Source of the DNA: Lentzea atacamensis | GTDB taxonomy: Bacteria > Actinomycetota > Actinomycetes > Mycobacteriales > Pseudonocardiaceae | Direction: 5' to 3' | Length of the DNA stretch: 64,000 nucleotides | NCBI RefSeq assembly: GCF_003269295.1 | Contig: NZ_QLTT01000004.1 | Coordinates: 434,001-498,000, forward strand | In this document: positions 25,264 through 33,132 of the stretch, one piece after another | Position numbering within the stretch: the first letter of the stretch is position 1 | How the letters are laid out: every line of letters begins with the position of its first letter | Translations under genes and position numbers: made by a program | Notes under the pieces: model-generated | Told to the model about the DNA's origin: nothing | Database searches by the model: none | The model's input: the letters and a program-made list of their open reading frames with translations, nothing else

Positions 25264-25567
25264 CGTTCCCCGCTTCCCTAGACGGGTAAAGGTAGCGCAC
25301 CGTCGGCTCGATCAGCCGTGGTTCTCGGGCAACGCATCACTGGTGAATTCCCCCGCAACGGTCGAGAGCGCCAAGCATAAAAGGATCCGAAATGGACGGT
25401 GTCATGCGCTGATTGAGCCGCAGTGCGCGCGCCTCTCGCATTCCGGCCGGGCGCAGACGTGTTCACCTGCCAATTGAACTTTTCGCCGAACAGTCGAAAT
25501 TTCGTACATGCCGATTGGAATACGAGCGCGTGTCTCACCTGCGGTTTGGACCCCCGCAGGCCGGGAT
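25264..25567. other. Upstream region of the SARP gene
   Basis: No gene is visible in these 304 bases. The stretch is less GC-rich than its surroundings around 25360-25520 and should contain the SARP promoter. No operator repeat was recognised. Confidence 0.35.
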
Positions 25568-25737
25568 GAGCCTTACCGCACGCACTTCGCGTCGTCGCAC
25601 GACAAGGACACCGGCGGCGAGGCGCGTCCCGCACGGCTGTGGCCGCGGCTGGTCAAGACCCACCACGTGCCGGTCGTTTTCTCGGAGGCGGCGTTCGGGG
25701 GTGTGTGGCTGCTCGTGCGCGACCCGCGGGACGCGAC
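25568..25737 (+). pseudogene. Sulfotransferase fragment
   Basis: In this frame the translation reads ARLWPRLVKTHHVPVVF then GGVWLLVRDPRDA. KTH followed some 15 residues later by LVRDPRD is the hallmark middle segment of PAPS-dependent sulfotransferases. The 5' PAPS-binding loop and the C-terminal half are missing. At about 25735 the homology switches, in another frame, to a CysQ-type phosphatase, so the fragment ends at a deletion joint. Confidence 0.55.
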
Positions 25738-26205
25738 GACTGGGCCGTGCACGTCGCCCTCGCCGAGAACGGTGTTCTTGTCGCGGGAGCTGTCACGCCG
25801 GCTGCGGGCCGCACGCACAGCACTCTCACACCGGCACCGCTACCCGTTGCCCAGCAGCGGACTCGGCTCCGTGTCGTGGTGAGTCGCAGTCACCGTCCGC
25901 CCTTGGCCGATGCACTGGCCGCGGTGCTGGACGTCGATCTGGTTCCCCTCGGCTCGGCCGGTGTCAAAACCGTCGAGGTCTGCACGGGTGCCGCCGACGC
26001 GTACTTCCACGACGGGGTCCAGCACGAGTGGGACAGCGCCGCACCTGTCGCCGTGGCCGAGGCCGCCGGCGCACATGCGTCGCGGATCGACGGAGCGCCG
26101 CTGGTCTACGGCGGACTCACCGCGTGCGTCCCGGATCTGCTGGTGTGCCGGCCGGAGCTGGCGCCGGTGCTGCTGGAAGCACTCTCCGCCGCACGTTCGT
26201 CGTGA
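25735..26205 (+). pseudogene. cysQ: CysQ-like 3'(2'),5'-bisphosphate nucleotidase, C-terminal fragment
   Basis: From DDWAVHVALAENG the translation follows the C-terminal half of CysQ, the enzyme that clears adenosine 3',5'-bisphosphate left by sulfotransfer: LRVVVSRSHRPP, then GSAGVKTVEVCTGAADAYFH and HEWDSAAPVAVAEAAGAH, the last carrying the metal-binding WDxAA motif. The first half, with DPxDGT, is absent, replaced by the out-of-frame sulfotransferase fragment. The 3' end is intact with a stop at 26205. It is most likely non-functional. Confidence 0.65.
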
Positions 26206-26220
26206 GGTTCTGACCGCGCC

Positions 26221-27312
26221 TCACCACCAGGCGTCGATCGTGGCCGCGTCCTTCTTCGCGTTGCCGCTCTTCGTGTCGGTGTGCTTCGCGCCGGTGAGGC
26301 GGGCGCCGGAGAAGTCGGTGTGGCCGAGGTCGGTGTGGTCGAAGGTGGCGTCGGTGAACGTCGAGCCGGAGAAGTCCGCACTGCCGAACTTCGCCCACGC
26401 GAACGTGGCCCGCGTGAAGTCCGCGTCTTCGCAGAACACGAAGCCGTCGGTCATGTCCGCCGTGTCGAGACGCACCTCGACCATCGTGGCCTTCGAGAAC
26501 GACGTCAGACCGAGGCGGGCAGCGTTGAGGTTCGCCCCGGTGAGGTCCGCGCCGACGAACGACATCCCGGTCAGGTTGCCCTGCGGCGCCCGCGCGGCCC
26601 GCAGGCACGTGTCCCTGAGGTCGATCACCATCGGCTTCGGGTCGAGAGTGACGTTCCGGCGGGCCAGCACGGTGAACGCGGCCAGCACGTCCACCGGAGT
26701 CTCCCCGCAGGTGCCGTTCTTCGGGCGCGGGCTGGTCGAGCGGATGAGCGCCGACAGCACCTCGACCACGGTCGACTGGTGGTCGTGCGGCGAGTCGGCC
26801 GCGATACGCTCCAACGCGTAGATGCCGCCGATCCGGCGATGCAGGTTCTCCGGCCCCTGCGCACCGACCTGGTCGACCGCACGCGTGTAACGGTCGTTGA
26901 TCTGGCCCTGCCGCGCCACTTCGATCTGGTCGCGGGTGGCCGCCAGGGACAACGCGGTGAACAGCAGCGCGAGTACCGCCGTGATCGCGGTGACGATACC
27001 GCTGATCCGGGCCCACCGGCTCTCCCGGGACGAGCTGGACGAGCCGGGTGAGCTGGGAGAACCGGACGGCCGGGTGCGCCACCACAGCACCGCGGCGACC
27101 ACCAGTGCGGCAACGGCGGCCAGCGCTGGCCACCACCGCTGCAGGTAGTCCCACGACGGCACGAGGTGCAGGCGGATCAACTGCCACACGGCCGCCGCGA
27201 CGGCGAGCCCGACCAGCAGCAGCGCGACCAGGCGGGCTCGGCGGGTGCGATCGTGGGTCCGGTACGCCCGGCGGAGCAGTTCTTCGTCCACACCCTCGTG
27301 TCGTCGCGGCAC
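26221..27312 (-). CDS. Membrane protein with pentapeptide repeats
   Basis: The 363-residue protein has two N-terminal membrane helices (VALLLVGLAVAAAVWQLI and LAAVAALVVAAVLWW), a Ser-rich spacer, a third helix (ISGIVTAITAVLALLFTALS), a helical region with RRIGGIYALERIAADSP, and a C-terminal run of A(D/N)LxX pentapeptide repeats (SFVGADLTGANLNAARLG onward to about residue 350) that should fold as a right-handed beta helix. RRIGGIYALERIA is common to actinobacterial pentapeptide membrane proteins of unknown role. Some internal downstream start codons are possible. No partner gene is evident; HelD lies 91 bases upstream in the same direction. Confidence 0.78.
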   Translation of the reverse strand: MPRRHEGVDEELLRRAYRTHDRTRRARLVALLLVGLAVAAAVWQLIRLHLVPSWDYLQRWWPALAAVAALVVAAVLWWRTRPSGSPSSPGSSSSSRESRWARISGIVTAITAVLALLFTALSLAATRDQIEVARQGQINDRYTRAVDQVGAQGPENLHRRIGGIYALERIAADSPHDHQSTVVEVLSALIRSTSPRPKNGTCGETPVDVLAAFTVLARRNVTLDPKPMVIDLRDTCLRAARAPQGNLTGMSFVGADLTGANLNAARLGLTSFSKATMVEVRLDTADMTDGFVFCEDADFTRATFAWAKFGSADFSGSTFTDATFDHTDLGHTDFSGARLTGAKHTDTKSGNAKKDAATIDAWW

Positions 27313-27403
27313 TCGGTCATGTAACTCGAACCTTCGCGGACGCAGAGCAGTGGTCCTGACCCGGGCCGGGGTTGAGCGCCTGCCGATGGGGATGCGGGCG
27401 TCG

Positions 27404-29464
27404 TCAGGGCTGGAGTTCCCGCATGGCGGACAGCTCGGCCGGTGGTGGGCCGGGGTGCACGATTCCCAGTCGTCGGGTGGCTCTGGTCATGGCGACGTAC
27501 AGGTCGTTGTGGCCGAGTGGCGTGGTGAGAATCGTGGCCGGGTCGGCGATCAGCACCGAGTCGAACTCCAGGCCCTTGGCCTGCTCGGGGGTGAGCAGCA
27601 CGACCTTGCCGGTCAGGTCCGGTGGCGTGGCGAGGGACAGCGCGGCGGCCAGCGGTCCGATGTGGATGGCCGGGGTGATGATCGCGAGCTGGCCGTCGGT
27701 GTGTGTTGAGGCGAGGCCGGCGATGACCGTGGGCAGGTCGGCACGGGTGGTGCGGGCACGCCACGGTGTCTCGCCGGCCGAACGGACCGACCGGGGTGGC
27801 GGCGTTGCGGGATGGTGGGCGGCGAGCAGGTCGGCGGTGGCGGCCATGATCTCCGCCGGTGTGCGGTAGTTGACGGTGAGCCGGGTGAGTTGCCTGCGGT
27901 CGCGCACGTGTGGCAGCAGCACGCGGTCCCACGAGGAGGTGCCGGCCGGGTTTCCGGTCTGGGCGAGGTCCCCGACGATGGTCATCGACTTGGCGGGGCA
28001 CCGGCGCATCAACATCCGCCAGGCCATTTCGGACAGTTCCTGTGCCTCGTCGACGACCACGTGCCCGAACGTCGCGCGGTCGTTGCCGTGGCCGATCAGG
28101 GTGGCCGCCTCGTCCAGCAACGGGATGTCCGCGGCGCTCCAGCCGTCGGCCGGCTCTCCGAGGAGGTCCGACACCACGCGCTCCGGGGTCAGTGGCGGCC
28201 ACAGCCCGTCGAGGGCGGCCTGGACGCCGGTGTCGGCGAGCAATGAGCACCGCAGACCGGCCCGGTCGGTCTCGTCCAGCAGGGTTCTCGGTCCGCCGTC
28301 GTCCTGACCGAGCACGACACCCGCGGCGGCCAGCGCGCGCAGGTCGGCCTCGCCGAGACGGCCGTCCGGGCTGCCGCCGTCGATCGCCTCGCCGGTGTCG
28401 GTGAGCACGACCGCCTCCATGCCCTCGACCAGGCGCCGCGCGAGCACGTCCACGATCTCCCGCTGGAAGACCAGCCTGGCCTGGTTGTGCGGGAGGCCGG
28501 TCCGCCTGGCCTTCTGCACGGCACGGCCGCAGGTGTCTGGGTGGAGCCGCAGCACCTCCTGCTCGAACTCGATCTCGACCGGGGTGTCCGGTATCTGCAC
28601 CTTCGACCGCACCGCGGCCGCCAGCCGTTCGGCCATGATCGACCGGCCCTTGAGCTCGGCGGTTTCCGGCGGGTCCGCCCGGCTGCCCTCGACGCCCGGC
28701 CACAGGTCGGCGATGGTCGCCGTCACCACGCTGTTCTCGCCGAGACCCGGCAGGACCTGGCCGATGTAGTCGAGGAAGATCCGGCTGGGGCCCACGACCA
28801 GGACACCGCGGGTGCGCAGGTGCGGACGGGTGTACAGCAGGTACGCGACGCGGTGCAGCGCGACGGCTGTCTTGCCCGTGCCGGGACCGCCCTCCACCAC
28901 CAGCACCCCGTTGGACTCGTGCCGGATGATGCGGTCCTGTTCGGCTTGGAGGGTGGTCACGATGTCCTGCATCCGCCCGGTTCGCTCCGTGGTCACCGCG
29001 GCCAGCAACGCCGCCTCGCCGACCAGACCGCTGATGCCGGCACCGTCCGCGTCCAGCAGCTCGTCGTTCAGAGCGATGACCGTCCGGCCTCGCGTGGTGA
29101 TGCGCCGCCGCCGTCGTACGCCGTGCGGATCGGTCGCCGTCGCGGTGTAGAACACCCGCGCCACCGGTACGCGCCAGTCCACCAGCAACGGCTCTCCGCC
29201 CTCGTCCCGGAACAGGCCCAGCCTGCCGATGTAGACGCGCCGACCGTCGTGCATGTCCAGCCGCCCGAAGCACAACCCGTGCTCCACCGCCTCCAGCCGG
29301 GCCACCTCCGCCTGCCAGACGGCCACCGCCTCCCGATCCCCGGCACGCCGCGCGGCCACCAGTCGCGCGGCCGCCGCCTCGCGCAGCGCATCCACACGGG
29401 CGTACAGGCCCGCCACGTACTTCTGCTCGATGTCGATCTCGCGGTCGATGTCGTTGCCGGTCAC
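27404..29464 (-). CDS. helD: HelD-type UvrD-like helicase, RNA polymerase-associated
   Basis: This 686-residue protein is an SF1 ATPase of HelD type, which removes or recycles stalled RNA polymerase. Signs are an N-terminal coiled region (DIEQKYVAGLYARVDALREA), the Walker A EGGPGTGKTAVAL near residue 195, VDEAQELS, GDLAQTGNP and the C-terminal KGLEFDSVLIADP and YVAMTRATRRL motifs. GTG 29464 (VTGNDIDREID) is preferred to the in-frame codon 18 residues upstream because conservation begins there. HelD proteins of actinomycetes can protect RNA polymerase from rifamycin-type antibiotics; whether this one does cannot be told. Confidence 0.87.
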   Translation of the reverse strand: MTGNDIDREIDIEQKYVAGLYARVDALREAAAARLVAARRAGDREAVAVWQAEVARLEAVEHGLCFGRLDMHDGRRVYIGRLGLFRDEGGEPLLVDWRVPVARVFYTATATDPHGVRRRRRITTRGRTVIALNDELLDADGAGISGLVGEAALLAAVTTERTGRMQDIVTTLQAEQDRIIRHESNGVLVVEGGPGTGKTAVALHRVAYLLYTRPHLRTRGVLVVGPSRIFLDYIGQVLPGLGENSVVTATIADLWPGVEGSRADPPETAELKGRSIMAERLAAAVRSKVQIPDTPVEIEFEQEVLRLHPDTCGRAVQKARRTGLPHNQARLVFQREIVDVLARRLVEGMEAVVLTDTGEAIDGGSPDGRLGEADLRALAAAGVVLGQDDGGPRTLLDETDRAGLRCSLLADTGVQAALDGLWPPLTPERVVSDLLGEPADGWSAADIPLLDEAATLIGHGNDRATFGHVVVDEAQELSEMAWRMLMRRCPAKSMTIVGDLAQTGNPAGTSSWDRVLLPHVRDRRQLTRLTVNYRTPAEIMAATADLLAAHHPATPPPRSVRSAGETPWRARTTRADLPTVIAGLASTHTDGQLAIITPAIHIGPLAAALSLATPPDLTGKVVLLTPEQAKGLEFDSVLIADPATILTTPLGHNDLYVAMTRATRRLGIVHPGPPPAELSAMRELQP

Positions 29465-29646
29465 ACCCGCACGCCCCCTGGGTCGGCGATCAGTGCCATC
29501 GAGAGTGCACAGCGACATCCGCGGAAAACAGTCTTGTTCTTTTCCACCGCCTCAGCCGCCCAGGGCGCCGCGACCACTTGAGCGTTTGCTCATCCAGGTG
29601 CCGACAACCCCTGGCTGCCCGACCTGTGATCACGCACATTGGTGGG

Positions 29647-30486
29647 GTGAACCTCGTCGAACTGGGAGCGTTCCTCAAGTCGCGCCGGGACCGGATCCGG
29701 CCTGCCGATGTCGGCTTGCCCGCTGGTCCGCGGCGCCGGGTGTCAGGACTGCGTCGTGACGAGGTGGCGCAGTTGGCCGGCGCCTCGGTCGACTACTACA
29801 CAGAGCTCGAGCGCGGTGCCGGTGCCCAGCCGTCCGAGCAGATGCTGGCGGCGCTCGCCCGAGCGCTGCGGCTCAGCCGTGACGAGCGCGACCACCTCTT
29901 CTACCTGGCAGGCCGCGCGGTGCCCGCGCACGGCGGCCCTGCCGACCACGTCCATCCCAGCATGCTCGACCTGCTGCACCGGCTGGACGGCACGCCGGCT
30001 CAGGTGGTCACGGATCTGCGCGTGACGTTGGTGCAGAACCGGTTGGCGGCCGCGCTGGTCGGCCCGGCACCGCCGCCGACCGGGTGGACGGCGAGCTTCG
30101 TGCACCGGTGGTTCACCGACCCGGCGTCGCGGGCGATCTACCCCGTCGAGGACCACGACTACTACGCGCGCTCGTTCGTCGCCGACCTCCGCGCGGCGAT
30201 GGCCCGCCGTGGTGGCGACGACTCCGAGGTGACCGCGCTGATCGCGGATCTGACCGCACGCAGCCCGGAGTTCACGGAGCACTGGAAGCGCCACGATGTC
30301 GCGTTCCGCCGCAACGACCGCAAGCGTTTGGTGCATCCCGAACTCGGTCTGCTGGAGGTGAACTGCCTCAATCTGCTCAGCGAGGACGGCAAGCAGCGGT
30401 TGCTGTGGTTCACACCGGCGGTCGGCACCGACTCGGTCGCCAAACTCGAGATGCTGGCCGTCGTGGGATCCCAGGCGTTGCGGTAA
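29647..30486 (+). CDS. MmyB-like XRE-family transcriptional regulator
   Basis: The 279-residue protein has an N-terminal XRE helix-turn-helix (LGAFLKSRRDRIRP, RRVSGLRRDEVAQLAGASVDYYTELERG) and a C-terminal MmyB-like ligand domain (LDGTPAQVVTDLRVTLVQN, WKRHDVAFR, VHPELGLLEV) that binds a fatty-acid-like ligand in studied relatives. GTG 29647 follows TGGTGGG and starts at the conserved NLVELGAFL. The next gene begins 16 bases after the stop in the same direction, so this protein probably sits at the head of, and regulates, the dehydrogenase operon. Confidence 0.83.
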   Translation: MNLVELGAFLKSRRDRIRPADVGLPAGPRRRVSGLRRDEVAQLAGASVDYYTELERGAGAQPSEQMLAALARALRLSRDERDHLFYLAGRAVPAHGGPADHVHPSMLDLLHRLDGTPAQVVTDLRVTLVQNRLAAALVGPAPPPTGWTASFVHRWFTDPASRAIYPVEDHDYYARSFVADLRAAMARRGGDDSEVTALIADLTARSPEFTEHWKRHDVAFRRNDRKRLVHPELGLLEVNCLNLLSEDGKQRLLWFTPAVGTDSVAKLEMLAVVGSQALR

Positions 30487-30502
30487 ATCTCCAGGAGACC
30501 CC

Positions 30503-31570
30503 ATGACCACGTACGCGCCAACTCTGCGGTGGACCGCTGCCGCCCTGATCGCCCTGTCTCTCACCGGCCTGACCGCCGAGGCGTCGTCCAGCTCGCGCAC
30601 GCCAGACCTCGGCGCCGCCCCCGCCGTGATCGCCACCGACATCCAGATGCCGTGGGGCATGGCTTTTCTGCCCGGCGGCGACGCGCTGATCACCGAACGG
30701 CAGACGAGCCGCGTTCTGCGCATCGGGCCGGGTCGCGAACCCGAGCTCGTCCGCACGATTCCCGACGTGTACCTCCCGGGTGGTGACGGCGGGCTGCTCG
30801 GCCTGGATCTCTCGCCCCGTTTTGCCTGGGACAAACGGGTGTACGTGTACTACACCGCCGTCGGCGGCGAGTCACGGATCGCCCGGTTCACGCTCGGCAC
30901 CGACGAACCGCTCGAGGTCGTCCTGGCCTTCACCCGCGGGGAGAACCACAGTGGCGGGCGCCTCAAGTTCGGCCCGGACGGCATGCTGTACGCCACCGTC
31001 GGTGATGGCCGCAACCCCGGAAACGCGCAGGATCTGACCAACCTCAACGGCAAGATCCTGCGGGTCACGCCGGACGGCCGCCCGGCGCCGGGCAACCCGT
31101 TTCCCCACTCGCCGATCTGGAGCTACGGCCACCGCAACCCGGAAGGCCTCGCCTGGGACGCCCGGGGCCGGATGTACTCCTCCGAGTTCGGCGAGGACGC
31201 CGTCGACGAGATCAACCTGATCCGGCCCGGCCGCAACTACGGCTGGCCGATGGTGGAAGGCATGGGGGACACCGACAACGGCCGTCTCACCAACCCGCTG
31301 ATCACCTTTCCCACCGCCGAAGCCGGCCCTTCGGGCATGGCCATCTCCGGCAACACGCTCTACATGGCCTGCCTGACCGGCCAACGGCTGTACACCATGC
31401 CGCTCGTCAAAGACCGCATCGGTGAGCCGAAGGCGTACTTCCCCGGCGTTCACGGTCGCTTGCGGACCGTGGAGATCGCCCCCGACGGCGCGCTCTGGCT
31501 CACCACGTCCAACCACCCGCGTCAGCCGCGTGAGGGTGACGATCGCGTTCTGCGGTACCCGACACGCTGA
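30503..31570 (+). CDS. Secreted PQQ-type glucose/sorbosone dehydrogenase-like protein
   Basis: The 355-residue protein has a signal peptide (LRWTAAALIALSLTGLTAEA) and a six-bladed beta propeller of the soluble aldose dehydrogenase type, which oxidises sugars outside the membrane with PQQ. Family segments are MPWGMAFLPGGDALITER, GGLLGLDLSP, ENHSGGRLKFGPDGMLYATVGD, YGHRNPEGLAWD and GRNYGWPMVEG. CAGGAGACCCC precedes the ATG. No PQQ synthesis genes are in the window. It lies between the MmyB regulator and a molybdenum oxidoreductase, implying a periplasmic oxidation module. Confidence 0.82.
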   Translation: MTTYAPTLRWTAAALIALSLTGLTAEASSSSRTPDLGAAPAVIATDIQMPWGMAFLPGGDALITERQTSRVLRIGPGREPELVRTIPDVYLPGGDGGLLGLDLSPRFAWDKRVYVYYTAVGGESRIARFTLGTDEPLEVVLAFTRGENHSGGRLKFGPDGMLYATVGDGRNPGNAQDLTNLNGKILRVTPDGRPAPGNPFPHSPIWSYGHRNPEGLAWDARGRMYSSEFGEDAVDEINLIRPGRNYGWPMVEGMGDTDNGRLTNPLITFPTAEAGPSGMAISGNTLYMACLTGQRLYTMPLVKDRIGEPKAYFPGVHGRLRTVEIAPDGALWLTTSNHPRQPREGDDRVLRYPTR

Positions 31571-31591
31571 CAAAATCCCAGGAGACCTGTC

Positions 31592-32167
31592 GTGACAGCT
31601 GATTCGGAGTTCAAGCGGCGAACCGTGCTGAAGGCGGGAAGTACCGCCGTCACCGCGACCTTCGTGGCAACGCGCACAGCAACGCCCGCCGCGGCAGCGC
31701 AGACAGAGTCCTCTGTGGACATAACGTTGCGCGTCAACGGACACGACCACCGGTTGGCGGTCGAACCCCGCGTGACGTTGCTGGACGCTTTGCGAGAGCG
31801 TCTTGACCTCACCGGCACCAAGAAGGGCTGCGACCGCGGTGAGTGCGGCGCCTGCACGGTGCTGGCCGACGGGCGCCGGATCAAGTCCTGCCTGACGCTC
31901 GCGGTGATGCGCCAGAACACCGAGATCACCACGATCGAAGGCCTGGCACGGGGTGACCGGCTGCACCCGCTGCAGGAGGCGTTCATCCGGCGTGATGCGC
32001 TCCAATGTGGAGGATGCACACCCGGTCAGATCATGTCCGGTGTCGCCTGCATCTCCGAGGGGCACACCCGTTCGGCGGACGAGATCCGCGAGTGGATGAG
32101 CGGGAACCTGTGCCGGTGCGCGTGCTATCCGAACATCGTCGCCGCCATCCAGGACGCGGCGAAATGA
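31592..32167 (+). CDS. Tat-exported [2Fe-2S] subunit of molybdenum aldehyde oxidoreductase
   Basis: The 191-residue protein carries a twin-arginine-type signal (FKRRTVLKAGSTAVTATFVA) and two [2Fe-2S] domains: the plant-ferredoxin cluster in GCDRGECGACTVL with a later C, and the helical cluster in QCGGCTPGQIM and CRCACYPN. This matches PaoA/YagT, the electron-transfer subunit of periplasmic aldehyde oxidase. It would carry the FAD and molybdenum subunits out as a folded complex. The start is GTG with CAGGAGACC upstream, and its stop overlaps the next ATG. Confidence 0.88.
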   Translation: MTADSEFKRRTVLKAGSTAVTATFVATRTATPAAAAQTESSVDITLRVNGHDHRLAVEPRVTLLDALRERLDLTGTKKGCDRGECGACTVLADGRRIKSCLTLAVMRQNTEITTIEGLARGDRLHPLQEAFIRRDALQCGGCTPGQIMSGVACISEGHTRSADEIREWMSGNLCRCACYPNIVAAIQDAAK

Positions 32168-33132
32168 GGAACTTCACGTACGCCGCGCCTCGCAACGTCG
32201 CCGAGGCGGTGCGGCTGGCCGGGCAACCCGGCGCACGGTTCATCGCGGGCGGAACGGACCTGCTGAACCTGATGAGGGACGGCGCCCAGAGCCACGGCGC
32301 GATCATCGACATCAACGGTCTGGCGCTGGGCGACATCGTGCAGCGCAACGGTGTGATCCGGATCGGCGCGCTGGCCCGGATGAGCGACGTGGCCGCGCAT
32401 CCTGCTGTCCGCAGATCCCTGCCCGTCGTGTCGGAGGCATTGCTGAACTCCGCGTCCCCGCAGGTCCGGAACATGGCCGCGGTCGGTGGCAACGTCCTGC
32501 AGCGGACCCGATGCGGGTACTTCCGCGACAGCGGGACCACGTGCAACAAGAAGACTCCCGGCACCGGATGCCCCGCGCTCGAAGGTGAGAACCGCGGCCA
32601 CGCGATCCTCGGCGGCAGCGATCACTGCCTCGCCGTGCACCCGTCGGACCTGGCGGTGGCCCTGCTGGCAGTTGACGCCGTCGTGCTGACCGACCGCAGG
32701 CGGTTCCCGTTCGCCGATCTCCACGTCGTTCCCGGCACGACCCCGGATCAGGAGACCGTGCTCGGGCACGGTGAGCTGATCACCGGGTTCGAGATCCCGG
32801 TGACCCCGCTCGCGGCCAGGTCGAGGTACCTGAAACTGCGTGACCGCGCGACGTTCGAGTTCGCGGTCGTGTCCGTCGCCGCGGCTTTGGCCATGCGCGG
32901 CAACACCGTGCGAGACGTCCGGCTGACATTTGGTGGTGTGGCCACAAAACCTTGGCGTTCGCCGGAAGCCGAAGACGCTTTGCGCGGGAAACCGCTCACC
33001 ACGACGACAATCACCGAAGCCGGGCGTGCGTTGGTCCGCGGTGCCGTCACCCGTGACCACAACGCGTTCAAGGTGGACCTCGTCCAACGCGCGCTCGATG
33101 GCTTGCTGCGAGATCTGGGAGGTGCGCGATGA
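32164..33132 (+). CDS. FAD/[4Fe-4S] subunit of molybdenum aldehyde oxidoreductase
   Basis: The 322-residue protein resembles the medium subunit of xanthine-dehydrogenase-family enzymes: FIAGGTDLLNLMRDG and AAVGGNVLQRT bind FAD. The stretch TRCGYFRDSGTTCNKKTPGTGC holds spaced cysteines typical of PaoB and 4-hydroxybenzoyl-CoA reductase beta, which bind an extra [4Fe-4S] cluster. It has no signal of its own and should travel with the Tat-bearing subunit. ATG 32164 overlaps the upstream stop as ATGA; it is itself coupled to the molybdenum subunit. Confidence 0.88.
   Translation: MRNFTYAAPRNVAEAVRLAGQPGARFIAGGTDLLNLMRDGAQSHGAIIDINGLALGDIVQRNGVIRIGALARMSDVAAHPAVRRSLPVVSEALLNSASPQVRNMAAVGGNVLQRTRCGYFRDSGTTCNKKTPGTGCPALEGENRGHAILGGSDHCLAVHPSDLAVALLAVDAVVLTDRRRFPFADLHVVPGTTPDQETVLGHGELITGFEIPVTPLAARSRYLKLRDRATFEFAVVSVAAALAMRGNTVRDVRLTFGGVATKPWRSPEAEDALRGKPLTTTTITEAGRALVRGAVTRDHNAFKVDLVQRALDGLLRDLGGAR

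Noticed and set aside
22519..25281. 920-residue open frame on the plus strand opposite the SARP gene
   Set aside because: It mirrors the SARP coding sequence, has no domain, and the minus strand has a clear AfsR-type architecture.
30872..32065. 397-residue minus-strand frame opposite the dehydrogenase operon
   Set aside because: It lies antisense to two recognisable plus-strand genes and has no family.
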